Part shown: positions 42,796 through 55,574 of the stretch, in pieces
How the letters are laid out: every line of letters starts with the position of its first letter
Position numbering within the stretch: the first letter of the stretch is position 1
DNA from: Dioscorea cayenensis subsp. rotundata
Lineage: Eukaryota; Streptophyta; Magnoliopsida; Dioscoreales; Dioscoreaceae
NCBI RefSeq assembly: GCF_009730915.1
Contig: NC_052471.1
Span: 28,740,185-28,804,184, forward strand
Length of the DNA stretch: 64,000 nt
Reading direction: 5' to 3'
Position numbers and translations under genes: made by a program
Notes under the pieces: model-generated
What the model saw: the letters and a program-made list of their open reading frames with translations, nothing else
What the model was told of the DNA's origin: nothing
The model's database searches: none

Positions 42796-44479
42796 TGATA
42801 GGGCTAATGCCACCAATGGAAATGAAAGTGAACGTACCGATAAAGTAGTATAAAGTGCTAGAAAGCATGGTTATTGATCCACGAGGAACTAGAGAATACT
42901 AGTACTAGGTTTAAAGCCATCGAGTAACCTAATCGAAGTTGCGGGTAATAAAGATGAAACAAAAACTAAGAACGAGAGCAAAAGTAAAATTATAGCAAAT
43001 CAAGCATGTGAGAAGGGTGTTCGAGCATAGACTTCTACTATGGTTTTATTAAATCCAGGACGAGGTTATACAAGGTTTTACAATACAGTTGAACTGAGAG
43101 AGTTCCTTACTCATATTGTCCCCTTTCTCAAGATAAATAATAACTACTCCCATACGATGTTTTTATAGACTACCCTTTAATTGTATTACACTTGGTGAAC
43201 TCTATTTGAAGAAACCATGGATTCAATGAGTATCCAATCCATCTCTTGAAGCAATTGCCCCTAATCCCACACAAAGCTCTCTTGGAATCTCTTCCTAATG
43301 CTTGCTCTCTATGATTACATTACACTAAGAATCCTGTGTCAACTCGCTCGGGAGAATCATAGTAAGAGAAATCTCAATCCTTAAGTACTCTATTTCTAGG
43401 CTGAGGTATGTCTATACTAGGTGGATCTTTCATTTCATCACACAAGTGCAGTAATCATGAACTCTTGGCTTTCGCTATAATAGAACTCAAGACAATTAAA
43501 ACACACAACTGAATTCAACAATAACACATTGCAATCAATCAATTAATATAAAAGCCCCAAAGTCTACAACCAACGTCAATAAAAATAAAAACCCATGGTT
43601 CTATTCATGCCCAAACAACAAGAAATTTAGTTCTCCATTAGAAGAGAACAATTATACAATCTAATCAATGTGGGAAAAGTAGATGAAATCACTGAAAACT
43701 CCTTCCTCTCTTCGCCGCCTTGGAGTGCTAGTAATTCTTCAATCTATCTTCCACAAACACCTCTGAAAACTCTCCTCGACTTTTCTAATGATGTCCTAGG
43801 TCATGGATGAGGCCCTCCAAGTCACTGTATTGATGGAGAAAAGCTTGGGTGGTCTTTCTCTTTTCTTCCCTTTTCTCGACTGCCAAAAGATTCGTCCAAA
43901 ACCTTCTATAAAATATTTTATACCTAACCCCTTAAAAGTGACTTATAGGAGTAAGAATAAGGTTGTAAGGAGATGGAGGTGATGGGTTACAGGCATCTTA
44001 CAGTCGTAAGCCCCGCCTGTAAGGTATTCAGTCGTGGTGTTACGATCCAGCTTATGGCCTTAAGTGCTAGACCTTAATTAAACATCTCTAGATGGGGCCT
44101 GCAACCTCCATTATGGGTGTATATATTCGGCTTACGTGCATAAGTCTTACTAGTAAATCCCTCTGTCTCACAGTTATGCCCCTGTTTACAAGCATAAGCC
44201 TGCTGTAAGTTTCTATGGATGAGGCTTTCGACCATAAGTTATGGCCGTAAGGTGTTCTGTTTGGACTATTTCCTAGTTCTTGATGTTGAGAGAGCTCTAT
44301 CTTCTATGTTTTGGTTCAACATTGCTTCTTATGGCTACCTCCAATTCCTTATGCATTGTCCCATGACCTAAAATCAAATTTTACACCATGTTAAGCATTG
44401 TTTTTCAAATAAATGCCCTAATACATGCTAATTAAGTATATAAATTAATTTAAAATTGTGCTCAATTATACACTTATCA
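42796..44479 (-). mobile_element. Solo LTR (1684 bp) inside element C RT
   Basis: Begins TGATAGGGCTAATGCC and ends TACACTTATCA, flanked by TACCC (42791-42795) and TACCA (44480-44484), 4 of 5 identical. RT sequence stops at ...VIYP before it and resumes with ITNSFWVS after it. It carries the CTTACGG/CCGTAAG array (43920-44260) and, left of it, a minus-strand TATA box (TATAAAAT near 43906-43922). Confidence 0.75.
43920..44260. repeat. CTTACGGCCGTAAG-type palindrome array in solo LTR
   Basis: Repeated ACTTATAGGAGTAAG, CTTACAGTCGTAAG, CTTACGTGCATAAG and TTATGGCCGTAAGG motifs lie just upstream, on the minus strand, of the LTR TATA box. Confidence 0.7.
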
Positions 44480-46070
44480 TACCACCATCACCAATAGCTT
44501 TTGGGTGAGTTTTATTTAATTGGTGCCTGAGACAAGGGCATGATTGTGGTTTAAAATAAAAGAAATAAATTGATCCCAACCAGAATAGTTAATAGATGGA
44601 GAGTGTGCATTGATTATCGGAAACTCAATGACACTACAAAGAGGACCAGTTTCCCCTACCATTCATAGATCAGATGCATGAACATCTCTCTATCCATATG
44701 TATTATTGTTTCTTGTACAAGATTTCAGGATATCTAAAGATCCTTATTGTTCCTAAGGACCAAGAGAAAATGACATTCACATGTACATATAGAACATTTA
44801 CCTACTGCCAGATGCTTTTCGGGTAATACAATGCACCGGCTACCTTCCAAAGGTGCATGTGTCCATTTTCGATGAGTTGATTAAAGATATTATGGAAGTC
44901 TTCATGGACGATTTTGCATATTCAATGACTCCTTCAATGCATACCTTCACAACTTAGAGATGGTTCTTTCACGTTGGGAGGAAACCAAGTTGGTGTTGAG
45001 TTGGGAGAAGTGCCATTTTATGGTAGAAGAATGTATAGTAGTATAACACAAAATCTCGGAGAAGGGCACAAAACTATTAGAAGCTTTTTAGGGCACACCA
45101 CCTTCTATAGCGGTTTATTAAAGATTTCTTTGAGATCGCACTGCCTTTAACTAAGCTATTGAAGAAAGATATGCCCTTTGATTTCAATGAAGGTTTTATG
45201 AAGGCATTTAATGTGTTAAAGGACAAATTGACAAACAGCCCGATAATTGTACCACCGGATTGAAATCCACCTTTGGAGCTCATGTGCAACGCCAGTTACT
45301 TTGTTGTGGGTGCAATCCTAGGCCAATGAAAGGATAAGCAATTTCAACTAGTCTACTGTAAGACTTTAACAGACACATAGGAAAATTATACCACCAATGA
45401 TGCTCGAGTTGTGGTGAAATTTCTGAAGAAATTGTTCTCTCATTTTGGAGCACCAAGGATGATCATTAGCGATCGAGAAAAACATTTCTGTAATACCCAA
45501 TTTGAGCACATATTGAAGAAGTACAGAGTCACACATATGGAAAATTGGTACGAGAGGTGCACTATAGGCTTACAGAATGGCTTTCAAAACGGCAATCAGG
45601 AGCATGCCATATTGGTTAGTTTATAGTCATTTCCCCGTCAAATTGGAGCACCACGCATACTGGGCTACAAAATTTTTGAACTTTGATTTGGAAGAAGCGA
45701 AGAAGAAGCCGAAACTCTAACTTGATAAGTTGGAGGAATGGCTGCACAATGAATATGATTACTCAAGAATATACAAAGAGCGCACTAAACAATTTCATGA
45801 TGAACATATCAAGAAAAAATAGAAAATTCAAGTGGGAGATCAAGTGTTAATCTTCAATTCTGAACTTTAGATGTTTTGGGGTAAGCTCAAATCGAGATGG
45901 TCCAGACCTTTTACTATTATAGAAGTTTTCTCCCATGGACAGTTGAAATTTCACACCAAATCAAGGGGAACTATAAGGTCAATGGTCAATGTGTCAAACC
46001 TTATGTTCTTGGAAGAGTGATCCCTCTAACATGGGGGCAAGAGGCTATACCTATTTGAGCTTCCATAATT
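44480..46070 (+). pseudogene. Athila pol relic: reverse transcriptase fused by deletion to integrase
   Basis: RT words: WRVCIDYRKLNDT, FPLPFIDQM, PKDQEKMTFTC, YNAPATFQRC, and a drifted FMDDF (the YxDD-box equivalent, near 44907). The frame changes several times and has stops. RNase H begins (LMCNASYFVVGAILGQ at about 45280-45330) but stops after the NYTTND-like segment. The text then jumps to the integrase core (VVKFLKKLFSHFGAPRMIIS, D..KHFCNTQFEHILKKY) and C-terminal tail (KLKSRWSRPFTI). Most of RNase H and the zinc-binding N-terminus of integrase are missing. The copy cannot function. Confidence 0.75.
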
Positions 46071-46875
46071 AAGTAAACAGGTATGTCAAGCAAATGATGT
46101 TAAACAAGCACTTCTAGGAGGCAACCCAAGTCTATAGTGTTAGTTTTCATATTTTTATTTTCGTTTCTCTTAATCTTGAGCTTTCTTGTTTAGCTAGTGA
46201 TTGTGATATTGTTCATTGTAGTTTCTTAATGTAATGGTATTTTTTGAGAGCTTAATTGTCATTTTTTATATATTTGGAGCAAGTAACATACATGCACAGG
46301 TGTAAATAGAGTAGAACATAGAACAAGAGAAGTTCCCAAGAATTGTACGAGTTAAGTAAAGCCTTCTTCTGGCTATGCAAATTGTAGGAATGAGGAGACA
46401 TACAAGGATTTCTTTTAATGCACGGGCATACTTAGCTCCGCTTAGGGCGTGCTTTAGCAAAGTACGGGCAAAGAGCTAAGAGGTGGATTGCGCTTCCTCT
46501 TCTAAACAACAACTAGAAAAACCCGAGGTCATCATGAGCTTAGCACGAGTAAAAGCACGCTCGTGCTCTTCTCTGGAGCATGAGGCCAAGGAGACTATTC
46601 ATCTTCCATATAAGTGTTCAAACCTTGGCAAATCATGGCCATCCTTGGGTGAGACCATCCGAAATCCTAGGGTTTCTTCTCGCCGAACGCTACCCGCCAG
46701 CCCTTCTTCACATGAATTTTGGTCTTCTCCTATTCATTCTTCTTGTTTTCACAATTTTGAGTGGTTTTTACATGTTTCTCTTTTTCTTTTTTCTCTTTTT
46801 TTTTTTGCTAATTTACATAATTCTTCCTTCAATTTTCTCATGGTTCTCAGTTTTAACTTCCTCAAGCATACGATC

Positions 46876-47370
46876 ATGCCTAGGAAAATCCTCGTACACC
46901 ATGACCACTGAATATGTAGCAAAGGGTTGAGGCGAGCTCCAGACCCCCACTTCAGGAGCTCAAGTTTGATGTACCTGCTCACTAGGAGTGGTACATTTGA
47001 TTGAGCAGATGACAGTTTGATAAAACTAGAACATTGATTGGGAGGTCCTTAAGGAAATGGGTCTCGTCTCAATGGTGCAATGCCTGCTTAGCATGAGAGC
47101 ATGGCACCAGTTATTTACGATCAACGAGCTTGCTTATCGTGAGCTCATGCTTGAAGTTCTGGTGCCATTCATACTCGCTAGAGGGTGAGTGAGTTGGAGT
47201 TGCACCAAGCAAATCCAGTTCCAACTATATGGCATGCTCTGTAGTCTCGTTGTTAAGAAGTTTGCGCTACATACATATTGACCTCTATGATGTGGACTTT
47301 GTGTAGACCTAGGGGTACCAAGAGCTTGACATCTCCCGGCCTCTCCTCGAGTACCAAGAGTCATGTTAAC
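46876..47370 (+). pseudogene. Athila post-pol ('plant transposon protein') ORF relic
   Basis: A frame starting MPRKILVHHDH at 46876 is soon broken. 47030-47180 then reads IDWEVLKEMGLVSMVQCLLS and INELAYRELMLEVLVPF, the pattern of the plant 'putative transposon protein' domain carried downstream of pol or by related Athila/Tat elements. Its role in the element is not established. Confidence 0.5.
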
Positions 47371-47799
47371 TTTGATTTGGCACTAACTCAACCAATTATG
47401 CTTGCCGGTTAAAGGCTTCTTCTCTCAGATCTCCCACCCTCAGGGATATTAATTCTATCATGTGCCATTCTTTGACGAGGCATGGGAATAACACCGGGGT
47501 TGTCAACAATAGTGACTTCACCAGTTACTATAGTAACTTTGAGGGCAACGGGGTTGTTAATGCAGTAACTACCCCAAAGGATAGAAATAAATATAGAAAC
47601 CCCCATCTCAATCATGCCAGAAGTAGATCGTCAAAAAACTCCCAAAACATTTCCACAAATTCCCCCAAAGGTGATGCTTGACCACTACAATCTTCCTCAC
47701 CTTGGTGATAGATCCAAATCTCCTCCAAAAGTCATGCAATAAGCCATGGAGATCCATCTCATTTCTTAACTTACCTCACCTCCAAAAGGGATTGAAGAT

Positions 47800-48495
47800 T
47801 AAGCAAAAGATGCCATAAATCCTCATTATGTCTATTTATACTCAGTTGTTTATGGCACAAGATCGTGGCTATAAAGAACTGGAGAAGATGGGTTGTGAGC
47901 CTTACTGGAACACTTATGGTCATAAGTCCCATCCGTAAGTTATTATATTTGTGTTACAGTCTAGCTTACGGCCGTAAGCTGGACCATAATACAAACAAAA
48001 TACCTTACGGATAGGACTTATGGCCATAAGTGTTTCAGTAAGCACTGGACCATAAGATTCACTATACTACCCTTACAGCCGCCCTTACGGGCATAAGCTC
48101 TAGTCATAAACTCCTCTCGATGGTCCTTACAGGCATCCTTACTGGCATAAGTCCTGCTTGTACGGTCCTTTGGTTTGGCTCTAAACTCTCCCTTATGGGC
48201 ATAAGCATGCCCACAAGGTTCTCTGAAAGATGCTTACGGCCGTAAGTCAAACCTTAAGCTGTCCTCAAGCCATCCTCGTTATCTTATTCTTATTCAGTTG
48301 ATGGCGAGACAGCTCCATCTTCTTCGCTTTGGGTCTATAGTGCTTATTTTGGTTCTTTCTCATCTTTAAATACTGCTCGAAGCATGAGAATGTAAGACAC
48401 TCTATGTTTAGCACCGAATTCCACAATATGATCCTAATACAAGCCTAATAAGTGTACAAAATGATATGAAATAATAGAATATTATACACTCATCA
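47800..48495 (-). mobile_element. Truncated Athila-type LTR, minus orientation
   Basis: Ends TATACACTCATCA at 48495 and carries the CTTACGGCCGTAAG array (about 47900-48260), including two nearly perfect copies (GCTTACGGCCGTAAGC near 47963 and 48233). Left limit uncertain (somewhere in 47640-47830). It is opposite in orientation to element C, so it is not that element's own LTR. Confidence 0.65.
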
Positions 48496-49670
48496 ATATG
48501 GGTGGATCTTAAACCCGAGGTATCATGATCATGATGTGCTTGTCACATCTAGTCTATTACTAGAATAGTTAGGCTTAATTTACCCTTTGGTATGGCCAAC
48601 CTCGAAATGTAGCTATGTTAGCCAAGTAGTTATTGCTAGTGATCATCAAAAAAGAATTCATTTTCTAGGAAGGAAACAAGTACCTGAACAATCATGAGTA
48701 AGTAAAGTAAGAGGACCTTGGCTAAGTCAGACAAACTAATCATGTGAGATACAAAAGGTAATTTGAATCTTACTTTACTATGATTATTTACATATGATTG
48801 AGTTTAATGAGTTTGACATTTTTTATGGCTATCACTCGATTGGCATGCAAGTACAAAGGGTTTATACATAGATAGTAATCATAATCATAAATGTTTATAA
48901 TGATCTATTCATTCATGTTTGGTTGGATTACGACGTGGGGTCACAAAGCTGGCTAGATGTCATCTATGTCCTTTAATAACGTCCAATACCATTCAGAACG
49001 AGTCAGGCTTAAAGGAACTGAGAATCATTCTCTTTTGAATGTAGGGGTAAAATTGTCAATTGAAAATTTTACTTCAAAGGATGAAATAAAATTGTTAATT
49101 GGGCTAGGTTTTGTATTATATTTTAATTTTGATTAAAGTTCAATGGAATCAGATAATTAACTAAATTATAGGGGCTTGTAGAAAAAAGTTGATTTTGGAG
49201 TCATGTGTAAATCTTCATAATGACATAATGGTAATTATGCTTTTTAAAGTTTATATGTAAATATAACTTCCCTTACTAAGATTAATTCCTCAATCTCTCT
49301 CTTCCTTTCTAACCTTACCAGCCACTATAGAAAGGAAGGAAAGCTTCATTTTGGATTCTGGCATGCGATCTAGAGGTGTGAGATTTTTGTTCGACACTAC
49401 AAGATCAAGAACGATTCAAGGAACAAATTTGGCACATCAAGAGGGCTAATTTTCAGATCTATTATTAATTAAATTTATAAAACTAGGTGTTCATCAAACT
49501 GGTTAATCGATGTCGCAATTTTTCCCTACTTACGCTTGCATTAGATTGTGTTGTATATTTTGTGATATTATCCATCACTAATGTGTAGGTGGTTTGGTGA
49601 ATTGTGTTTACTAATAAAAGAGTATTTTTGATATTTAGATTATAACAAAATTAAAAAGTTAGAAATTTCT
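48496..49670. other. Repeat-derived DNA resembling worn LTR sequence
   Basis: Composition and phrases (for example a CTCTCTCTTCCTTTCTAACC leader-like stretch near 49293) resemble the 5' part of Tekay/Del-like LTRs, but I could not set ends or find coding sequence. Confidence 0.35.
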
Positions 49671-49679
49671 TCCAAATTT

Positions 49680-50233
49680 ATTAAACTAGTTCTCAAAGAA
49701 GGATTTTTCTACTTCCCTCTCATGTTCGTACAGCTATTTGGCTTGCTTTGCCATCAGCGTGCAATTATAAGTACTAGGAAAACCTTCGAAGTCACTTCAA
49801 GTTTCACTTATTCACAGATCGTCCATCCAAATTTGGGTATTCCCAAAAAATCTTTTTTTTACAGCTTACTTTTCAGTCGTTCTGTTATAAAGGTAACTAA
49901 CATTCATTGAAATGCCCCTCAGATTTTTAAGCAAAAACTCATAATATTAAACAAAAGGGTCAAACATTAAACAGCAAGAACAAATATTGAATGAAAAGGT
50001 GCTATATATTAAGTGCAATCTTATGTGGTTACACGTAAACACGCAATGTTAAACGAAAACTATGCATATTAAGCTGGAAGTACATATTGTAAGATGAATA
50101 AATTGACAGAGTGAACGGCAGTAACTGAAAAGTGAGATGTCAAAAAAGAATGGTCTGACTAAGAAATTCAAATGTCAGAGGGTCTGTTTTAGAAATTTTG
50201 AAACTTTCAGGGACCTTTAGTTCATTTTCCTTT
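49680..50233. mobile_element. Second copy of the Mutator-like MITE family of 23148
   Basis: Shares with 23148-23595 the ordered words GAAATGCCCCTCAG, AATATTAAAC, GTTACACRYAAACACRCAATG, GTACATATTGTAAG-like, AAATGTCAGAGGG and a right end in AGTTCATTTTCC/ATAATTTTCC. The left end is uncertain. Confidence 0.5.
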
Positions 50234-50879
50234 ATAAGTACCTCTAAGATTGTGTCCTCTTTATGTGTAGTTTTGACTTATCTCAAGAGTGTTATTTTTA
50301 ATTATTTTTTTATTCTTCCATTTAATCTAATGTGTGGTTTGTAGTACTTGATTGAAATGGTTGTTTTGCTGAAAGAAGCAGATGCTATTTTTCAGATCAG
50401 CCATGGAAGTACTAAAAAGACACAAGGTTTTTATTAGTTTTATCACATCAAAATTGATTAAAAGATGTGTAAGACTCTACCTAGTGATGTGATGTTACGT
50501 CATCTTAATGTCACATACTATGATTTATATATCTTCGGTCTATTTCTTAATGTGTAATATTCCAAGTGGTCTATTTAATTTATCAATCTTTTTTTTTTGA
50601 GTCCTTTTATTCTAATTTGAATTGATTAAATTTTTTTATTATTTGAAATTGGTAAAACCAGCACAGAAAGTAAATGTTATTTTTCGGTCTACTACAGCTA
50701 GCGTGGCTTTTTTCATTAAAATATTATTTAAAAATTTTTAAAATATAAAAGAAATCATGCTGAGCATCAAGATCATGTTAAGCTTTATCACAACCCTTTT
50801 CACAGCAATCCTCATCACGCTCTTACTCTATCTTTACATTTGCATACACCCCCTCAATAGCATTCACCGTTGCTTCGTT

Positions 50880-53602
50880 ATCCTCTTTACATTTCCCGAT
50901 CTTGTGTAGAGTGAGAGATTTCGGTCTTTTCTTGTGTGTTGGTTTGATGTCTTGGTTGAATTCTTCTTGTTTTGAGTCTGATGCCTTTTGTCGAGTATTT
51001 CGGGCCGTATTTCAAAAATTTAAGTGTTGTGTGGGCTGTTTACAGGTCGTACAGAGTGTGTGCGGGCTTTGCACAGGCCACACAGCCCCTCTCGGGGGCT
51101 GTGCGGCCGCACAGGAGGCCACACCCTAGGCAATGGGGTGTGCATCCTAGTGTGTGGGTAGCACACCAAGCTGTACATGCGTGAGTTGGGTCTTTTTAAG
51201 CCAGTTTTGATGCCTTTTCTTGTGTTTTCTTCTCCCTAACTCCCTCATTCTCTTCACCTCTCATCTTCTACCTTTCTTTGGATTTTAAGGACTAGTTTTG
51301 GAGGATTTCTTGGGCTTGATTGTAGATCTTAGACTTCAATCTCCTCTTTGCTCCAGGTAAGCTCTTCCTCTCCCTCTTTCCTCTCAGTGGATAGTTGAAG
51401 CTAGGGTTGAATTGTGGGTTCATTTTGGAGCTTGATCCTTGTTCTTCTTCTTGGTTATTGTCAGTGGATCTTGAAAGGAGTGTTTTCTTTGATTTGTATT
51501 CCTTCAATCTAGTGGAATCCTAGGATCTTCTTCTTACTTGTTTTCAGAATTATTGTAGCACTAGTTGATTTTGATTGATTTGCTGAGTTCCTTGGGCTAG
51601 AGTGAAGCCCCAATTTTTAGGAATTCATTGGTAACCTTGAAACCTAGTTTTGAGTTAACCCTAGAGTCGATTTAGGGTTGCTTGTCATTAGTGAAACCTA
51701 GGGTTTCATTCGTTGTGGTTTGTTTGGTTTAACTCTTGTTTGTTGTTTGTATTGGTGCTACGGCTAGGAGGTGAGAGCTCACCTCAAGACGAGAAGCTGG
51801 CGAAGGATTAGAACTTTAGGGAATTTTGTTTTACCAAAGTTGTGAGTGGGTTTTCTTATTGCATATTTCTAAATAGAATATGATTCCAATGTCCGTTTTA
51901 TGCGATTGAGATTTATTCGTGGTTTCATCTTACTTAATGTGAGATGTTGATCAATTTGGAAAGATTTTTATTTCGGTGGATTTATATCGGAGAGCCCTTG
52001 TTGTTGATGAAATTATTCATGCTTATTGAACAACTCGAACATGAACTTCTATCTTATTTATTCATATTGGAATTCTTGATGTTTGAATGAAAATGTTATT
52101 GATTGTGCCTTTATTTGGATTTGGATTGGTTTATAAGACTTTGGATATTATATCATGCTTCTAACATTGGCAAATGTTGAAATGGCATTTTATTCTGGAT
52201 ATTTGAAGGTTGTCCTGATTATGGACTCTTTGATAAGGTATGCATGTATTGCATTGCTTTGGTTGGTGATATCCTACTGTAATAGGCAACTTCACGACCA
52301 GCCTGTTGAGGTGGCGTGAAGGACCGGCTAAGTTATTGGTCTAGTTCAGTTGGGAGTGTAAACCCTTGATTGGATATTAATTGGGAAGCCGGGGTCACCA
52401 TGCAGTGGATCGATGGGTCAACATCAAGGGTACGAGAACCTTGATGGCTTTGAACTTAGCCGCGGCCATGGCTAGAGTTTTCAAAGTTTTCAAGACCATT
52501 GATCAATTGATTGGGACTTAAATCCGGTTTTTGTTGTAAAAGATCCTTGTTATCTTGGATTGTGATAAGAGGGCGAAACCCAGCTGTCTATCTTGAGAGG
52601 GTAGTCTCTCATGAGGAAGTGAAGCCCAGTTTTCGCTCTTGAGATGGTAGTCTCTCACAAAACTTCATTCATTGGAAAATTGATTTGATGATGAGTATTA
52701 TGTTTTGTATTATTTTTATTGCTATTTTAGATTTGTGATGAGGGGGTGAAGCCCAGCTATCACTCTTAGAAAGGCAGTCTCTCACAAATTTGATTTAGCG
52801 ATGAATATTATGTTTTATAAATTTTGAAACTCGTATTATATATGTTGTTCTATATACTAAAATGTTCTGATCTATTTGTATTATTGTAAAAGCTCGGCTA
52901 GATGTTCAACTTGTTTTAGGGTTGAAAATCTGTGTTTTGTATTTCGAGAATTTATTGTTGAAAACCCTAGTTGAGGAAAAGACTTTCTTATGCTATCATT
53001 GGTATTATTGCATATGTCTATTCAGTTTTATGCTATTCTAATCATTTTATATCATTGGAAAAGCTTAGTTTTATATCATTCTTAGATTATTTTGGTCTAT
53101 TCTATTCAGTTATGTGCTAAACCACTCATTGAGTAACCTAGGTTGCTCACCCTCACTCTTTCCCCTTTTTTAGATTTCAGGTTCTATTGGCGATGCGGCT
53201 TGGTGAAGTGTTGGGCATAGCTGGTGGTATTGGTTTCATCTTTGGACTTGTGTATTTGTATCTCTGAGCATACTTGCATTGTATAATATTCATAAATCCA
53301 TTAACAAAGTTGGGCTTGAAAATTTGTGTTGTTCTCAGTTGTTCTACTTCATAAATCAAGTTGGTGGTGCGATGTCTTATTTAACTTTTGAATTCCTTTT
53401 TACTTTGTTGTTGAGTGCATAGCTTTCCTTGTGTATATTTGTACTCCGTAGCATTGGATACTTCTATGTATGGACTCTATTCAAGATTGTAAAATTTCAG
53501 GTGTTGGTCAGCCTTGTGTCGACTCGAGGGTTGAGTGGCTTGGATGTCCATCCTTAAGTTGTCGCGATGGTTATTGCGGCCCAAGGCCTGCAAGTTGGGG
53601 CA
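50880..53602 (+). mobile_element. Large Tekay/Del-like LTR (3' end defined)
   Basis: The 3' end is GTTGGGGCATGACA at 53602. Near 53117 is TAAACCACTCATTGAGTAAC...GTTGCTCACCC, a phrase typical of Tekay/Del (chromovirus) LTRs. Three tandem units built on GAAGCCCAGCT(A/G)TC...GTAGTCTCTCACA lie at about 52555-52795. GTGCGGCCGCAC-type palindromes lie at about 51048-51125. The 5' end was not found, so the left limit is approximate. Confidence 0.55.
52555..52795. repeat. Tandem repeat in the Tekay-like LTR
   Basis: Three units of about 55-60 bp with (G)CGAAACCCAGCTGTC / GTGAAGCCCAGTTTTC / GTGAAGCCCAGCTATC followed by CTCTTGAGA..GTAGTCTCTCA. The first two are adjacent, and the third is separated by about 70 bp. 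Confidence 0.75.
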
Positions 53603-53677
53603 TGACAGCTACACATCCGTTGAGGCACCATCCCCAAAACAGATGATATGCGATGCTTGCACCTTGCCACCAGGTGA

Positions 53678-54059
53678 GGCTTTTTTTAAAAAATATTACA
53701 AAAAAAAAATATTTACAAAATTACGCATGTTTGGGATTATTTACCAAAATACGCAGGTGGGTGGAAAACGGTAAAATTTTCCCCGTTTTCAGCTTTTTTT
53801 TAATTTTTTTTTATTTTAAAATATAGAAAATGGGAGAGTTTCTCCCGTTTTCATTTTTTTTAATTAAAAAATTATGAAAATGGGAGAAACTCTCCCGTTT
53901 TCAAAATTTTTAAAATTTTTTTAATAAAAAAAGGAAAACAGGAGCCTTTTTTTTTTATTAAAAGCCTAAAACAGATAAAGCTCTCTTGTCCTTGATTGTT
54001 GTTTTTGGAAAAAGCTGAAAAGCCAAACAAGAAAACAGAGAAACAAAAATAAAATGTTA

Positions 54060-54090
<31 letters not shown>

Positions 54091-54425
54091 AACCATTATT
54101 TTTTAATTAAAAAATTAATTATATAAAAATAATTCTTTTAAGACCTAACAACTAGCAACTACACAGTTTTTTTTTAAAAAACGGGAACTCCCGTTTTCCT
54201 TTTTCTTTTATTAAAAAAATTTAAAAAATTATGAAAACGGGAGAAAAAAAATGAAAACTGGAGAAACTCTCCCGTTTTCTATATTTTAAAATAAAAAAAA
54301 TATAAAAAAAACTGAAAACGGAGAAAATTTTACCGTTATCCACCAACCTGCGTATTTTGGTAAATAATCCAAACATACGTAATTTAGTAAATATTTTTTT
54401 TTTGTAATATTTAAAAAAAAAAGCC
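53678..54425. mobile_element. Mutator-type MITE (748 bp) with long TIRs and perfect 9-bp TSD
   Basis: TIRs of about 125 bp (53678-53800 and 54305-54425) start GGCTTTTTTT and share ATATTACAAAAAAAAAATAT and ATTTACCAAAATACGCAGGT. The target duplication ACCAGGTGA occurs at 53669-53677 and 54426-54434. The core has repeated ACGGGAGAAACTCTCCCGTTTT palindromic segments. It is inserted just beyond the Tekay-like LTR end at 53602. Confidence 0.85.
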
Positions 54426-54434
54426 ACCAGGTGA

Positions 54435-55465
54435 AGTATCGGTTTGATAATTTTTTTAATTTTTAATAATTTTTTAATGGAGGAAAGCCACATCAGCGAT
54501 GGACCGAAAACCCAACAAGCGTTAGTTTCTAGGCTACTTTTGCTAGTTTCAATTAATAGAAGGATTCATTTCATTTAAATTAGAATAGAAGAATTTAAGG
54601 GATAAGATGGATAACTTACACTGAAGATTTAATTGTATTACACCTATTAAATATTTCTTTGATGTTCAATTCACAACAAATTTATATCAACTTCAATAAA
54701 AATTCAAGCAATTGAGACATAAAAAAATTAACTTTGGTGACAAAACTATCCCAGTTTTTTTGGTTTAAGTGTATTTTTTTAACCCAGTATTTTGTTATAT
54801 GTTTTATTTTTAACTGATTCTGTGGGATTAATTTTGGATGTACAATCCAAAATATAATTATTTTTTTATTTAATTAAAATAACTCATGAAATATTCCCTT
54901 GTGGTAAATTGACAAGTGTTAGCCACATGCCATTATGAGGGACAAAAATAACAAACAAAAAATAAATAAAATTTAGAGGCATATTGAATATATATATATA
55001 TATATATACAAACAACTAAAGTGAATAATACAGAGCAAGAGAACTAAAATTGTATTTGAGCCTAAGCAACACCTTTATTAAAAATAATAGTAATTTAATC
55101 TCACTTAGTATGGGAAAAGTAAAATAAACTTCACCCAATTTGGTAATTAATAATGATAGCTGTAAGCATGATGCAAGCTTAATTGCTCACTGCCAATAAT
55201 TCCAAATCAAGCCAAGTAAAGAAAGGAAGTACTAATTTTCTATGATTCAGATCACATGGACATCTTTTTCATGAAGAAAAGCTACAACAAGACTTTATAG
55301 GCTTGGTACTGAATCTATGCTTCACAATAGAAGTTTGTCTCATTAATAAGGTAATCCTCTCTTTTATGAAATTCAATGTTCAATGATCCACTGTTATAGC
55401 TCATAACTATGAGTAAAGAGCAGAAGAAGGTTCTTGCGAGGTTCTAAATATCAACAATGATCTTC
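54435..55465. other. AT-rich intergenic DNA
   Basis: A TA run occurs at about 54990-55008. No gene supported. Confidence 0.5.
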
Positions 55466-55469
55466 TTAG

Positions 55470-55572
55470 ACCACTTATTATATATATATATATAACTAAT
55501 GCTTGATTTAGACCACTTATTATATATATATATATATAACTAACGCTTGATTTAGACCACTTATTACATATA
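55470..55572. repeat. Tandem repeat of about 46 bp, 2.3 copies
   Basis: TTAGACCACTTATTATATATATA...AACTAA(T/C)GCTTGATT is repeated at about 55468 and 55506, with a third start at about 55552. Confidence 0.85.
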
Positions 55573-55574
55573 TA

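Larger units (their letters stand above)
42695..47640 (+). mobile_element. Athila element C, pol to post-pol (fragmented)
   Basis: The plus strand carries the pol linker CTHKILMKDD (42713-42770) up to VIYP, then the solo LTR (42796-44479), then reverse transcriptase (about 44480-45360), a joined integrase fragment (45390-46070), the GGCAACCCAAG tail (46123-46133), and a post-pol ORF relic (46876-47370). Its own LTRs were not identified. Confidence 0.7.

Noticed and set aside
46483..46911. 142-codon open frame on the plus strand, and an overlapping 116-codon frame
   Set aside because: Two overlapping frames over a pyrimidine-rich stretch of the Athila post-pol region. The sequence is Ser/Phe low-complexity with no family resemblance.
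47800..48495. 3' LTR of Athila element C
   Set aside because: It is in the opposite orientation to element C, so it cannot be that element's LTR.
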